This document shows positions 37,768-47,384 of a stretch of DNA of 64,000 nucleotides, piece by piece. Each line of letters begins with the position of its first letter. Positions within the stretch are counted from its first letter, which is position 1. Source of the DNA: Jeotgalicoccus marinus DSM 19772 (GTDB lineage Bacteria > Bacillota > Bacilli > Staphylococcales > Salinicoccaceae); assembly GCF_000425825.1 (NCBI RefSeq), contig NZ_KE384460.1, positions 210,779 through 274,778 on the forward strand, read 5' to 3'. The notes under the pieces are model-generated. The model saw only the letters and a program-made list of their open reading frames with translations. It made no database searches and was not told the DNA's origin. A program made the position numbers and the translations under genes.

Positions 37768-38346
37768 ATGGCTATTACAAAGTTTATAAAGGACTTATTT
37801 GTCGTCGATGTTGAAGAAGAGGTACCAGTTCAAAAAGAACAATCTTCAGTATCGAAAGTTACTAATCTTAAGACTGATAAACAGAACAATAGTCGTCACA
37901 AAGCGGCGGCAGAGAAGAGAAAACCTGAAACCAAATCTAAGTTGATTGATGTCAAAGACAGCGATAAGAAAGAAAAAATGATTCAATCGAAAAGAAAGCA
38001 AAGTCATCAAGGAAAATTTGAAGATAGGTCACAATCGAACCGCGGGGAGAATCGTGCAATGTCAGCAAATAATCAAAGTACAAAAGTCTGCTTATTTGAA
38101 CCAAGAGTGTTTGCAGAAACACAAGATATTGCAGACGAATTAAAAAGTAACCGAGCAGCACTTGTGAATTTAACGAAGATTGATAGTGTGGCTAAGAAGC
38201 GAATTGTGGACTTTCTAAGTGGTACGGTATATGCTTTGGAAGGTGATATTCAAAGAGTCGGCACTGATATCTTTTTATGTACACCAGACAGCTTTGGTGT
38301 TGAGGGAGAAATCTCCGACAAAGAAGCACTTTTCGATGAAATGTAA
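37768..38346 (+). CDS. sepF: Cell division protein SepF
   Basis: Cytosolic FtsZ-bundling and membrane-linking protein. It has an N-terminal amphipathic segment ([12 protein letters not shown]), a long Lys/Ser/Gln-rich linker (about residues 20-105) and the C-terminal core starting [20 protein letters not shown] with [18 protein letters not shown]. It has 192 residues. AGGTGATT precedes the ATG. It sits between ylmE and yggT as in all related genomes. Confidence 0.95.
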   Translation: MAITKFIKDLFVVDVEEEVPVQKEQSSVSKVTNLKTDKQNNSRHKAAAEKRKPETKSKLIDVKDSDKKEKMIQSKRKQSHQGKFEDRSQSNRGENRAMSANNQSTKVCLFEPRVFAETQDIADELKSNRAALVNLTKIDSVAKKRIVDFLSGTVYALEGDIQRVGTDIFLCTPDSFGVEGEISDKEALFDEM

Positions 38347-38357
38347 GGAGAATATAT

Positions 38358-38663
38358 TTGGATAATTCATTACTAATACAAATACTTATTTATATCGTCC
38401 AGTTTTTTAATTTTGTTTGGCCGATATTCACCTGGGGACTTATTATTTATATATTATCCTCATGGTTTCCAGCTTTACGAGAGTCTGCATTTGGAGAATT
38501 TCTAGGTAAGGTCTATGAGCCACTCTTAGAACCATTTAGAAAACTTATTCCACCACTTGCTGGCATGATTGACCTATCTCCAATAATTTTAATTATCATT
38601 TTGAATTTATTCGGACGAGGCATGAATGAAATATTCCAAGTCATCTTTTCTTGGCTTGCTTAA
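38358..38663 (+). CDS. ylmG: YggT family membrane protein (YlmG)
   Basis: 101 residues with two hydrophobic segments and the conserved loop YEPLLEPFRKLIPPLAGMIDLSPIILI (about residues 53-79), the YggT signature. It has a possible role in division or membrane protein placement, not settled. The TTG start follows AAGGAG. It is the fourth gene in the pgeF-to-divIVA run. Confidence 0.92.
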   Translation: MDNSLLIQILIYIVQFFNFVWPIFTWGLIIYILSSWFPALRESAFGEFLGKVYEPLLEPFRKLIPPLAGMIDLSPIILIIILNLFGRGMNEIFQVIFSWLA

Positions 38664-38688
38664 GAGTGTAATAGAATGTAGGACTTGT

Positions 38689-38720
38689 ACCCGCGCTTGT
38701 TTATAAATCTAAGCGCGGGT
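38689..38720 (+). terminator. GC-rich hairpin between ylmG and ylmH (partial terminator or processing site)
   Basis: ACCCGCGCTT (38689-38698) pairs perfectly with AAGCGCGGGT (38711-38720) around a 12-nt loop. What follows is CATTATATTT, not a clean T-run, so it may weaken or process the transcript rather than fully stop it. Confidence 0.5.
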
Positions 38721-38744
38721 CATTATATTTAAGGTGTGATCTGA

Positions 38745-39530
38745 TTGAAAGGCATAATGCAACATTTTAGAAAGGACGAGCATGAAATGCTCTCACTTTT
38801 AAATAGTAAATTTGAGACAGCTGACCGTAATTATTATGCTGTTGTCACGGATTTTTTAAATCCGAGAGAAAGAAAGATGGTCGAGAGCTTAAGTGGTTCA
38901 TTTCCTGATATAAAAGTAGAATATTACGGAGGGGGTAATAATGAGGAACGCGAAAGAATGCGCGCCTTGTTATCACCAGAGTTTATAGAAATCACTTTAG
39001 ACGACTTTGAAATTATGGTGTTTGAAGTCTCCTATCCAGAAAAATTTGTAACTTTAAGTCATAGAAATATATTGGGTGCAGTGATGAATTTAGGATTGGA
39101 TAGAGGGATTATTGGCGACATCATAGTTGGTGAAAAAATACAATTTGCGGTATCATCACCATATAAGGACTTATTTATTAACGAGTTAACAAAAATAAAA
39201 AATGCACCAATATCCTTAAAAGTTATACCGCATCAGTTGTTTCAAGATAACAGATTGACTGTTAAACATGTATCTATAATGTCTAGTTCATATCGGCTTG
39301 ATACTATCGTTTCACATGTTTTAAAAGAGGGAAGAGCAAAGTCTAAAGAAAGAGTACAAAAGGAAAAGGTGAAAGTGAATCATTCGATTGTCGATGAACC
39401 ATCCTTTATAATAGAATCTGGTGACATCATATCAGTTAGAGGTTTCGGACGTTTTATAGTCTCTGAGCAACTCGCTGAAACTAAAAAAGGAAAGTATAAA
39501 GTTGATGTTAAGATTGTCACTGATAATTGA
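38745..39530 (+). CDS. ylmH: S4-domain RNA-binding protein YlmH
   Basis: RNA-binding protein next to the division genes; Bacillus YlmH has been linked to rescue of stalled ribosomes and division. It has 261 residues. The N-terminal part (MQHFRKDEHEML...VVTDFLNPRERKMVE) is family-specific, and the C-terminal S4 domain runs over SYRLDTIVSHVLKEGRAKSKERVQKEKVKVN to DIISVRGFGRF. The TTG at 38745 with AAGGTG upstream is the likely start; an ATG at 38757 is possible. Confidence 0.93.
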   Translation: MKGIMQHFRKDEHEMLSLLNSKFETADRNYYAVVTDFLNPRERKMVESLSGSFPDIKVEYYGGGNNEERERMRALLSPEFIEITLDDFEIMVFEVSYPEKFVTLSHRNILGAVMNLGLDRGIIGDIIVGEKIQFAVSSPYKDLFINELTKIKNAPISLKVIPHQLFQDNRLTVKHVSIMSSSYRLDTIVSHVLKEGRAKSKERVQKEKVKVNHSIVDEPSFIIESGDIISVRGFGRFIVSEQLAETKKGKYKVDVKIVTDN

Positions 39531-39539
39531 GGTGTAAAA

Positions 39540-40022
39540 ATGAACAAAGATGAAATTGTTAATAAAAAATTCACCACGGTCTACCGTGGACTTGATGAAC
39601 AAGCTGTCAGACAACATTTATCAGAAGTACAAAAGTTCATAGATAGTAAAGATGAACGTATCAGACAACTCGAAGAGATGTTAAATGATAGACAGGAAAA
39701 TTTAAACAGCTTTAAGAGCGTTGAATCTTCAATAAATGAAGCGATTCTGAGCGCAACAAAAGCAGGTGATGATATTAAACTAAGAGCACAAAATCTTGGG
39801 GATAGTATCGTAGAAAAAGCACATAATGAAGCGGCTCAGATTAAAGAAAGAGCAGAACGTGAAGCAACTGAAGCAAGGTCTTATACTGATAACTTAAGAA
39901 GAGAAGCAAAAGTATTCAGAGCGCGATATAAAATGCTGATTCAAGCACAACTAGATTTGATCGAAACAGACGATTGGGAGCAAATGTTGAAACTTAATGA
40001 TGAGAACCTTGACAAACAGTAA
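39540..40022 (+). CDS. divIVA: Cell division protein DivIVA
   Basis: Curvature-sensing coiled-coil protein at septum and poles. The N-terminal membrane-binding domain is reduced to KDEIVNKKFTTVYRGLDEQAVRQHLSEV (the F and R tip residues are less clear than in Bacillus). It is followed by coiled-coil heptads from about residue 35 to 145. It has 160 residues, shorter than S. aureus DivIVA (about 200). It ends 7 nt before the ileS promoter. Confidence 0.92.
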   Translation: MNKDEIVNKKFTTVYRGLDEQAVRQHLSEVQKFIDSKDERIRQLEEMLNDRQENLNSFKSVESSINEAILSATKAGDDIKLRAQNLGDSIVEKAHNEAAQIKERAEREATEARSYTDNLRREAKVFRARYKMLIQAQLDLIETDDWEQMLKLNDENLDKQ

Positions 40023-40029
40023 ATTTACA

Positions 40030-40058
40030 TTGACGAATGAAGAGAAATTTAGCATAAT
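40030..40058 (+). promoter_or_regulatory. Promoter of ileS
   Basis: TTGACG (40030-40035), 17 bp, CATAAT (40053-40058). Transcription would start near 40065, at the beginning of the T-box leader. Confidence 0.78.
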
Positions 40059-40064
40059 TAGTAT

Positions 40065-40250
40065 GTATTATTAGACACGGAAAGTGTTCATAAGATGTTC
40101 AGCGAGCGAGGGAAGGTGAGAGCCTCGACAAACATGAACGCAGTCTATCACTAATGATTTATAATGAATATATATAAAGAGGACTCTAAGCAGTCAAAAA
40201 GGGTGGTACCGCGGTTATTCGTCCCTTGTTTTGCTTAGAGTCCTTTTAAT
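40065..40250 (+). ncRNA. T-box riboswitch (isoleucine) upstream of ileS
   Basis: The conserved T-box 14-mer AGGGTGGTACCGCG is at 40200-40213. A terminator forms from AGGACTCTAAGCA (40180-40192) and TGCTTAGAGTCCT (40232-40244), followed by T4; the 14-mer lies in its loop region and can form the competing antiterminator. The probable specifier is ATC (Ile) at 40147-40149, followed by A, inside CTATCACTAATG. Uncharged tRNA-Ile would favour read-through into ileS. Confidence 0.93.
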
Positions 40251-40269
40251 TTATAAAAGGAGAATTTAC

Positions 40270-43008
40270 ATGGATTATAAAGATACCCTGTTAATGCCAA
40301 AAACAGCTTTTAAAATGCGTGGCGGTTTAGTCAATAAAGAACCAAAAATGCAAGATCATTGGCGTGATATTGACCTCTATAACAAAAAGCTTAAATTGAA
40401 TGAAGGTAACACACCATTTGTATTACATGATGGTCCACCGTATGCGAACGGTAATCTTCATATGGGGCATGCCTTGAACAAGATCATCAAAGACTTCATC
40501 ATCCGTAATAAACAAATGCAAGGTTATTATTCACCTTACGTACCTGGTTGGGATACACACGGTCTGCCAATAGAACAAGCCTTAACAAACAAAGGTGTCG
40601 ACAGAAAATCGATGTCGATTGAAGAATTTAGAAATAAATGTATTGAGTTTGCAAACTCTCAAATTGATATCCAACGTGAAGGATTTAAACGTATGGGTGT
40701 TGATGGTGAGTGGGACAACCCTTATTTAACTTACAAACCTGAATTTGAAGCATCTCAAGTCCGTGTCTTAAAAGATATGGTAGAAAAAGGTCTTATTTAT
40801 AAAGGGAAAAAACCAATCTACTGGTCTCCTACAAGTGAGTCATCTCTTGCAGAAGCTGAATTAGAATACAAGGATAAAAAATCACCATCTATCTATGTTG
40901 CATTTGAAGTCACTGATGGTAAAGGTATTGTCGATAACGGTGTGAAATTTGTCATATGGACAACAACACCATGGACAATTCCATCAAACTTAGCACTGGC
41001 TGTTCATAAGAATTTAAACTATGTTCAGTTTAACTATCAAGGTGAAGAATACATCGTCGCTGAAGACCTATTAGATTTCTTCTGTGAAGAAGTAGAATTC
41101 GATAAGGAACAAGTAACCCGTACAAAAGAATTTAAAGGTGAGTCACTTGACCGTCTTGTTGCGCGTCACCCATTAATCGACCGTGACAGCTTAGTGGTTT
41201 TAGGTGATCATGTAACTACTGAAGCAGGTACTGGGGTAGTTCATACTGCACCTGGTCACGGAGATGATGACTTTAAAGTTGGCCAACAGTATGGTTTAGA
41301 CGTCTTGAGTCCAGTAGATGACAAAGGTGTATTTACGAGTGAGGCTGGTAAATATGAAGGACTCTTCTATGATGAAGCTAATAAGGTGATCACTGAAGAT
41401 CTAGAAGCTGCTGGCGCACTCTTAAAACTGTCATTCTATACACACTCATATCCACATGACTGGCGTACGAAAAAACCGGTTATATTCCGTGCCACACCAC
41501 AGTGGTTTGCATCAATCGATGGTGTACGTCAAGACATCTTAGATGCCTTAATGGATACTAAATTCCAAGTAGAATGGAACCGTAAGCGCATGTACAACAT
41601 GATTAAGAACAGAGGAGACTGGGTCATTTCTCGTCAGCGTGTCTGGGGTGTGCCACTACCGTTCTTCTATGCAGAAGATGGTCAGGAAATCATCGATGCA
41701 GATGTCATTGAGCACATTGCTACACTCTTTGAAAAACACGGTTCAAACATCTGGTTTGAATGGGATGCAAAAGATCTTCTACCTGAAGGCTTTAGCCATG
41801 AAGGCTCACCAAATGGTGAATTCACTAAAGAAACAGATATTATGGATGTATGGTTTGATTCTGGGTCAACACACCGCGGTGTCTTAGACTATAGAGATTA
41901 TCTGACTTATCCTGCTGATCTTTACTTTGAAGGTTCAGACCAATATCGTGGTTGGTTTAACTCATCACTGATAACGAGTGTGGCAACAAAAGGGCACTCA
42001 CCATACAAAGAACTACTTTCTCACGGTTTCGTTATGGACGGCCAAGGTAAGAAAATGTCTAAATCACTAGGCAATGTTATCCTACCGACTAAAGTAATGC
42101 AGCAAATGGGTGCAGATATTATCCGTTTATGGGTTATGTCATCTGACTTCCAAGAAGATGTTAGAGTGTCTGACGATATTCTTAAACAAGTATCTGAAGT
42201 TTACCGCAAAATCCGTAACACATTTAGATTTTTACTAGGTAACGTCAATGACTTTAATCCAAATGTTGATGCAGTGGCTTACGATGATTTATTTGAAGTG
42301 GATAAGTATATGTACAATCGCTTTAATAAATTAAAAACATTCATGCTAGATTCATATGATAAGTATGACTATGTAACGATGTATCAAACCGTACAGAACT
42401 TTATCAATGTAGATCTTTCTAACTTCTACTTAGATTATGGTAAAGACATTCTTTACATTGAAAAAGCGGATGCACCAATCAGACGTAGTTTACAGACAGT
42501 ATTGTATAAGATTCTTAAAGAATTGAACTTATTACTAACACCGGTTCTTGTTCATACAACTGAGGAAATCTACGAGCACACACCGTTTACAGAAAAAGAA
42601 AGTGTGCACTTAGAACACTATCCAGAGCGTGAAGACATAGATCAAGCACTCGTTGAAAAATGGCAGAAATTCATGGCAGTTAGAGATGACGTGTATAAAG
42701 CTTTAGAAGTTGCAAGAAACGAAAAAGTCATCGGTAAATCATTAGATGCTAAAGTGACTATCAGTCAACCAGAAAACTTAGACTTAGACGATATACGTGG
42801 TAGCTTAGCACAGTTCTTCATCGTGTCTCAGGTTGAAGTAGTTGATGAACTCACTGACGGTACAGCTTATGACAACGTTAAGGTCAAAGTTGAGCATGCA
42901 GAAGGTGAACGTTGTAACCGTTGCTGGAACTATTCAACGGCAGATTCAATAGTGAGCGGTGAGGATGATATTTGCCCACGTTGCCGTGAAGTTGTGGATG
43001 CACTTTAA
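40270..43008 (+). CDS. ileS: Isoleucyl-tRNA synthetase
   Basis: Class I synthetase of 912 residues charging tRNA-Ile, with an editing domain. HIGH-type motif LHMGHAL is near residues 62-68, preceded by [17 protein letters not shown] is near 594-601. Zinc-finger cysteines are at the end (CNRC near 882-885 and CPRC near 902-905). This is the bacterial housekeeping type with the full C-terminal zinc domain. The ATG at 40270 follows AAAAGGAG. Expression is controlled by the T-box leader. Confidence 0.97.
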   Translation: MDYKDTLLMPKTAFKMRGGLVNKEPKMQDHWRDIDLYNKKLKLNEGNTPFVLHDGPPYANGNLHMGHALNKIIKDFIIRNKQMQGYYSPYVPGWDTHGLPIEQALTNKGVDRKSMSIEEFRNKCIEFANSQIDIQREGFKRMGVDGEWDNPYLTYKPEFEASQVRVLKDMVEKGLIYKGKKPIYWSPTSESSLAEAELEYKDKKSPSIYVAFEVTDGKGIVDNGVKFVIWTTTPWTIPSNLALAVHKNLNYVQFNYQGEEYIVAEDLLDFFCEEVEFDKEQVTRTKEFKGESLDRLVARHPLIDRDSLVVLGDHVTTEAGTGVVHTAPGHGDDDFKVGQQYGLDVLSPVDDKGVFTSEAGKYEGLFYDEANKVITEDLEAAGALLKLSFYTHSYPHDWRTKKPVIFRATPQWFASIDGVRQDILDALMDTKFQVEWNRKRMYNMIKNRGDWVISRQRVWGVPLPFFYAEDGQEIIDADVIEHIATLFEKHGSNIWFEWDAKDLLPEGFSHEGSPNGEFTKETDIMDVWFDSGSTHRGVLDYRDYLTYPADLYFEGSDQYRGWFNSSLITSVATKGHSPYKELLSHGFVMDGQGKKMSKSLGNVILPTKVMQQMGADIIRLWVMSSDFQEDVRVSDDILKQVSEVYRKIRNTFRFLLGNVNDFNPNVDAVAYDDLFEVDKYMYNRFNKLKTFMLDSYDKYDYVTMYQTVQNFINVDLSNFYLDYGKDILYIEKADAPIRRSLQTVLYKILKELNLLLTPVLVHTTEEIYEHTPFTEKESVHLEHYPEREDIDQALVEKWQKFMAVRDDVYKALEVARNEKVIGKSLDAKVTISQPENLDLDDIRGSLAQFFIVSQVEVVDELTDGTAYDNVKVKVEHAEGERCNRCWNYSTADSIVSGEDDICPRCREVVDAL

Positions 43009-43011
43009 GTT

Positions 43012-43491
43012 ATGAAAAAATATAGAATTGGTCCTATGTTAATCTTAGCCATTGGCATTCTCATCTTTGACCAGGTCACTAAATTCTTAGTCGCGACACA
43101 GATGTCGCTCGGAGAATCTATACCGGTTTTTGGAGAAACGCTACAGATTACTTCACATAGAAATAGTGGCGCTGCCTGGGGCATGTTTGAAGGTCGTATG
43201 ATATTCTTTTACATCATCACAGTTATTGTGATTGGATTCTTAATTTATCTTTATAAAACAGAGGCAAACAACAATCTGATGATGCAAATCGGTATTGCTA
43301 TGTTGTTAGCAGGTGCTATCGGTAACTTTATAGACCGATTACTGTTTCAAGAGGTGGTCGACTTTGTCGATGTGTTGATTATCAATTATGATTTTCCAAT
43401 ATTTAATGTAGCAGATAGTGCCTTAACAGTCGGCGTCATTATTCTATTAATCGAAGTATTTATAACGGGGAAAGGTAAGGAAACGAAATGA
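43012..43491 (+). CDS. lspA: Lipoprotein signal peptidase II
   Basis: Four-helix membrane aspartic protease that cleaves prolipoprotein signals such as that of CtaC. The catalytic aspartates are in GNFIDRLLFQEVVDFVDV and NVADSALTVG. The conserved NSGAAWGMFEG loop is near residues 47-57. It has 159 residues. It starts 3 nt after ileS and overlaps the next gene by 4 nt (ATGA). Confidence 0.96.
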   Translation: MKKYRIGPMLILAIGILIFDQVTKFLVATQMSLGESIPVFGETLQITSHRNSGAAWGMFEGRMIFFYIITVIVIGFLIYLYKTEANNNLMMQIGIAMLLAGAIGNFIDRLLFQEVVDFVDVLIINYDFPIFNVADSALTVGVIILLIEVFITGKGKETK

Positions 43492-44393
43492 CATTAATTA
43501 TTGAAAGTTCCAATCAAGGCGATCGTCTAGATACGTTGCTCTCTAAAACCGAACCCGATACGTCACGAACAGACATTCAAAATAGAATTAAATCTGGCCA
43601 TATTAAAGTCAATGGTCAAACTGTAAAATCAAATTATAAGGTGAAAACAGGCGATGAAATTGAGTTTCTAGAGAGAGAAACGATAGTGTCTGATATCACG
43701 CCTGAGAATTTAAATTTGAATATAATCTATGAAGATGAAGATGTAGCCGTTGTGGATAAACCTCGCGGTATGGTTGTTCACCCTGCTGCTGGTCATGCAA
43801 CTGGAACACTCGTCAATGGACTGATGTATCAATTGGATAATCTTTCTGGTATTAACGGAGAACTCCGTCCTGGTATTGTCCATCGTATAGATAAGGATAC
43901 GTCCGGCTTATTGATGGTTGCTAAAAATGATGTGGCACATAGAGCCTTGGTTGAACAACTTATGGATAAGACAGTGACGAGAAAGTATACAGCCCTTGTT
44001 CACGGTGTGATACCGCATAATTTAGGTACAGTTGAAGCGCCAATTGGGCGCAATCCTAAGGAACGACAGGATATGGCCGTTGTCGATGACGGTAAGGATG
44101 CTGTTACGCACTTCAATGTTATTGACCGCTTTAAAGATTTTACCCTTGTTGAATGTATCCTAGAAACAGGTCGTACACACCAGATTAGGGTACACATGAA
44201 GTATATTGGTTATCCTTTAGCTGGAGATCCTAAGTACGGACCGAGAAAAACAATAGACACTGATGGTCAGTTACTTCATGCAGGTGTGATCGGTTTTAAT
44301 CATCCTAAAACAGGTGAGTATTTAGAGTTTAAACAGCCATTACCTGAGTACTTCACAAATGAACTGGATGAATTAAAACGAACAGAAAGTTAA
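43488..44393 (+). CDS. rluD: RluD-family 23S rRNA pseudouridine synthase
   Basis: An S4 RNA-binding domain (residues about 12-70) is followed by the catalytic domain with HRIDKDTSGLLMVAK, whose aspartate is the nucleophile, and GRTHQIRVHMKYIG. VDKPRGMVVHPAAGH is also typical. It has 301 residues. It is the Bacillus YlyB equivalent; the exact rRNA target is inferred only from family. Overlap with lspA suggests coupling. The pyrimidine operon promoter follows within 10 nt. Confidence 0.93.
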   Translation: MTLIIESSNQGDRLDTLLSKTEPDTSRTDIQNRIKSGHIKVNGQTVKSNYKVKTGDEIEFLERETIVSDITPENLNLNIIYEDEDVAVVDKPRGMVVHPAAGHATGTLVNGLMYQLDNLSGINGELRPGIVHRIDKDTSGLLMVAKNDVAHRALVEQLMDKTVTRKYTALVHGVIPHNLGTVEAPIGRNPKERQDMAVVDDGKDAVTHFNVIDRFKDFTLVECILETGRTHQIRVHMKYIGYPLAGDPKYGPRKTIDTDGQLLHAGVIGFNHPKTGEYLEFKQPLPEYFTNELDELKRTES

Positions 44394-44401
44394 AAGTTTT
44401 G

Positions 44402-44430
44402 TTGACTTAATATAAGTCGATTGTTATGAT
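44402..44430 (+). promoter_or_regulatory. Promoter of the pyr operon
   Basis: TTGACT (44402-44407), exactly 17 bp, TATGAT (44425-44430). It gives a leader of about 170 nt before pyrR. Confidence 0.85.
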
Positions 44431-44436
44431 AGTTTC

Positions 44437-44591
44437 AATCAAATGAATACGAGGTCTTTAAATTTTAGTCCTGTGAGGCTAAGAAGACGTGACGCGCACA
44501 TGGAAAACTACCTAGGATAGGTGTGTCTTTTCCATGTGATAATAGAGCATATCTATATACTCATGTCTTCGGACATGAGTATTTTTTTTTG
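44437..44591 (+). ncRNA. PyrR-binding attenuator leader
   Basis: A PyrR-type recognition loop AGTCCTGTGAGGCT lies at 44467-44480. It is followed by a possible antiterminator arm CACATGGAAAA (44497-44507) that pairs with TTTTCCATGTG (44528-44538). The terminator is ATACTCATGTC / GACATGAGTAT (44557-44582) capped by a UUCG tetraloop, then nine T. With UMP or UTP, PyrR would bind the loop and let the terminator form. Confidence 0.85.
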
Positions 44592-44610
44592 TAAAAATGG
44601 AGGGAATTAA

Positions 44611-45132
44611 ATGTCAGTCAAGATAATAATGGATGAAGCACAAATTAATCGGGCAGTTACACGCATGTCACATGAAATTTTAGAAAAACATAAAGGGCCT
44701 GAGAACATCGTCATCCTTGGTGTAAAAACACGAGGCGAGCACTTAGCGAAACGCATCACGGAAAAAATAGAGTCTATAGAAGGCGTAAAAATCCCATCAG
44801 GAACAATCGACATTAGCGGTTATCGAGATGATCGACCAGAAGATGCAAAGTCAAGTGATGCAGTGATCACTGAAGCAGATTACACAGATAAAAATGTAGT
44901 GATTGTCGATGATGTATTAGAAACAGGACGTACCATTAGAGCAGCTATCGATGCGATTTTAAATTTAGCTCGACCAAAGACCATTTCACTGTCCATATTA
45001 GTTGATAGAGGACATAGAGAACTACCTATTCGTCCTGACTATATCGGTAAAAATATACCGACATCTAAAAGTGAGAAGGTCATTGTAAAGGTTCACGAAG
45101 TTGACGGGGAAACGAGCGTCACAATCCAATAG
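44611..45132 (+). CDS. pyrR: PyrR bifunctional RNA-binding attenuator / uracil phosphoribosyltransferase
   Basis: Binds pyr mRNA leaders in response to UMP and terminates transcription; it also has weak UPRTase activity. The PRPP loop is VVIVDDVLETGRTIRAAIDA (about residues 97-116). DISGYRDD and RGHRELPIRPDYIGKNIPTS are family patterns. It has 173 residues. GGAGGGAATTAA precedes the ATG. It leads the operon it controls. Confidence 0.97.
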   Translation: MSVKIIMDEAQINRAVTRMSHEILEKHKGPENIVILGVKTRGEHLAKRITEKIESIEGVKIPSGTIDISGYRDDRPEDAKSSDAVITEADYTDKNVVIVDDVLETGRTIRAAIDAILNLARPKTISLSILVDRGHRELPIRPDYIGKNIPTSKSEKVIVKVHEVDGETSVTIQ

Positions 45133-45149
45133 TAAAAGGAGATGTACAC

Positions 45150-46463
45150 ATGTCAGGTAAAACGTCCGAAGATGCCTTATTTGAAAGAACGGTGGAACCA
45201 AAGTTAGATGTTCATGAAAGGCCGAAACTACTACAAGGGCTATTGCTCAGTTCACAGCACCTCTTCGCTATGTTCGGTGCCACAGTACTAGTACCCTTCT
45301 TAACTGGGTTACCAGTCAGCGCGGCACTGATTGCAAGTGGATTCGGGACACTGATTTATATTCTGGTCACCAAGGGACAGATACCAGCTTACCTCGGTTC
45401 AAGTTTTGCTTTTATACTTCCGATTACGATTGCACTTGGAGCGAATAGCCTTGGTGAAGTATTGACCGCACTATTCTTTAGTGGTGTGCTCTATGTATTA
45501 ATTGGCTTCATAATTAAGCTCGCTGGTACTGATTGGATCATGAAAATGTTACCACCGATAGTTGTTGGACCGGTCATTATGGTAATTGGACTTGGCCTAG
45601 CACCAGTTGCAGTGGATATGGCCATGTACACGGACTCAGGGAATCAAGAAGGTTACAGTATAACTTATATTACAGTCGCTTTAATTACCTTGGTGATTAC
45701 AATATTAGCTTCTATATTCTTAAAAGGTGTACTCGGTTTGATACCGATACTAATCGGTATCGTCGGAGGGTACATTACAGCCTTAATCTTCGGCATCGTC
45801 GACTTGAGTATTATCAGAGACACGGGTTGGTTTGTTTTACCTGACTTGTACGTTCCGTTTGTAGATTACACACCGGCGATGAATATAGGACTCTTCATCG
45901 TCATGCTACCGATCGTCTTTGTAACGATTTCAGAGCACATTGGACACCAGGTAGTCATCAATAAGATTGTCGGAAGGAACTTCTTTAAAAAGCCTGGTCT
46001 TCACCGTTCGCTCCTAGGTGATGGCCTTGCGACCATGTTTTCGAGCACGATTGGTGGCCCACCAACAACGACTTACGGTGAAAATATCGGAGTCTTGGCC
46101 ATTACGAGAATTTTTTCGATCTGGGTTATCGGCGGGGCGGCTGTACTTGCAATTATCCTCGGTTTTGTTGGTAAATTTACAGCCGTAGTTCAAAGTATCC
46201 CTTCACCAGTCATGGGTGGGGTATCCATCCTGCTATTCGGGATCATCGCAGCTAGTGGTTTACGCATGCTCATCGATGCGAAAACTGACCTTGATAACAA
46301 GAGAAATCTCGTCATCGCTTCGGTCATACTGGTCATCGGCATCGGTAAGGCGCATCTAGATTTCACTATAGGAAACATTCCTTTTAACTTAGAAGGTATG
46401 GCACTCGCAGCACTTGCAGGCATATTATTAAATCTAATTTTACCTAACAAGGAGATGGACTAA
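45150..46463 (+). CDS. pyrP: Uracil permease
   Basis: Nucleobase:cation symporter-2 family transporter of 437 residues with about 12-14 membrane helices. Family patterns include SSQHLFAMFGATVLVPFLTGLP, YLGSSFAFILPI, and TTYGENIGVLAITRI. It is second in the pyr operon, as in Bacillus and staphylococci. Codons look somewhat more GC-rich than in its neighbours, but not enough to call it foreign. It abuts pyrB (stop then ATG). Confidence 0.96.
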   Translation: MSGKTSEDALFERTVEPKLDVHERPKLLQGLLLSSQHLFAMFGATVLVPFLTGLPVSAALIASGFGTLIYILVTKGQIPAYLGSSFAFILPITIALGANSLGEVLTALFFSGVLYVLIGFIIKLAGTDWIMKMLPPIVVGPVIMVIGLGLAPVAVDMAMYTDSGNQEGYSITYITVALITLVITILASIFLKGVLGLIPILIGIVGGYITALIFGIVDLSIIRDTGWFVLPDLYVPFVDYTPAMNIGLFIVMLPIVFVTISEHIGHQVVINKIVGRNFFKKPGLHRSLLGDGLATMFSSTIGGPPTTTYGENIGVLAITRIFSIWVIGGAAVLAIILGFVGKFTAVVQSIPSPVMGGVSILLFGIIAASGLRMLIDAKTDLDNKRNLVIASVILVIGIGKAHLDFTIGNIPFNLEGMALAALAGILLNLILPNKEMD

Positions 46464-47384
46464 ATGAAAAACTTATTATCAATGGAAGAAGTTAACGTAA
46501 ATGAAATTGAAGCTTTAATTACAAGGGCATTAGAGATTAAATACGGTAAGCCAGTGATGAAGTTAAACGATAAAACAGTCGTCAACTTGTTCTATGAAAA
46601 CTCTACGCGTACAAAAGTGAGCTTTGAAATGGCAGAGAAAAACTTAAACCTAACCCAGCTACCTTTTGATATTGCAACGAGTTCAGTGTCTAAGGGTGAA
46701 TCGCTCTACGATACATGTAAAACACTAGAAGCAATTGGAGCGGATGCACTGATCATTAGACATCCTGATAATAAGTACTATCAAGAATTAGAAAATATTA
46801 ATATTCCCATCATCAACGGCGGTGACGGCAGTGGTTCACACCCAACACAGTCACTATTAGATATGATGACTATATATGAAAACTTAGGTAGAATTGCAGG
46901 ATTAAAAATTGCGATTGTCGGTGATATCAAGCACTCAAGAGTTGCTAAATCTAATGCACAGGCGCTATCTAAAATGGGTGCAGATGTCTATTTCTCAGGG
47001 CCAGAAGTCCTACAAGAAGCGACACTCAATGTGCCTTATATCGATTTAGACGAAGCAGTTAAAACATGTGATGTTGTTATGTTATTAAGAGTACAGCATG
47101 AACGACATGAATCTTTTGAAGAAATGGATAAGTCAGAGTACAACCGCTTATACGGCATGAATGAGGAACGCTTAAAAGAAATGAAAAGTCATGCTATTAT
47201 TATGCACCCTGCACCAATGAATAGAGGTGTTGAAATAACAGATAGCCTGGTTGAATGCGAAAAAAGTGTCATCTTTGAACAGATGTCAAACGGTGTTTTC
47301 ATGCGTATGAGTATTTTAGAACGTGTACTGGAAGGAGAAGAATCATATGTCAATGCTACTAAAGCACGCTACGCTCTTATATAA
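46464..47384 (+). CDS. pyrB: Aspartate carbamoyltransferase catalytic subunit
   Basis: Condenses carbamoyl phosphate and aspartate. The phosphate-binding loop FYENSTRTKVSFEMAEK is near residues 48-64. HPTQSLLDMMTI, LRVQHERH and HPAPMNRGVEI are further substrate motifs. It has 306 residues. The last 38 bases overlap pyrC, which has its ribosome site inside pyrB. Confidence 0.97.
   Translation: MKNLLSMEEVNVNEIEALITRALEIKYGKPVMKLNDKTVVNLFYENSTRTKVSFEMAEKNLNLTQLPFDIATSSVSKGESLYDTCKTLEAIGADALIIRHPDNKYYQELENINIPIINGGDGSGSHPTQSLLDMMTIYENLGRIAGLKIAIVGDIKHSRVAKSNAQALSKMGADVYFSGPEVLQEATLNVPYIDLDEAVKTCDVVMLLRVQHERHESFEEMDKSEYNRLYGMNEERLKEMKSHAIIMHPAPMNRGVEITDSLVECEKSVIFEQMSNGVFMRMSILERVLEGEESYVNATKARYALI

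Noticed and set aside
45533-45844. Second forward frame inside pyrP
   Set aside because: It is out of frame with an intact permease; composition (Tyr/Arg/His) is typical of a shifted membrane-protein frame.
45150-46463. Recent horizontal transfer of pyrP
   Set aside because: Codons are slightly more GC-rich, but the gene is in its conserved operon place with no flanking mobile elements.
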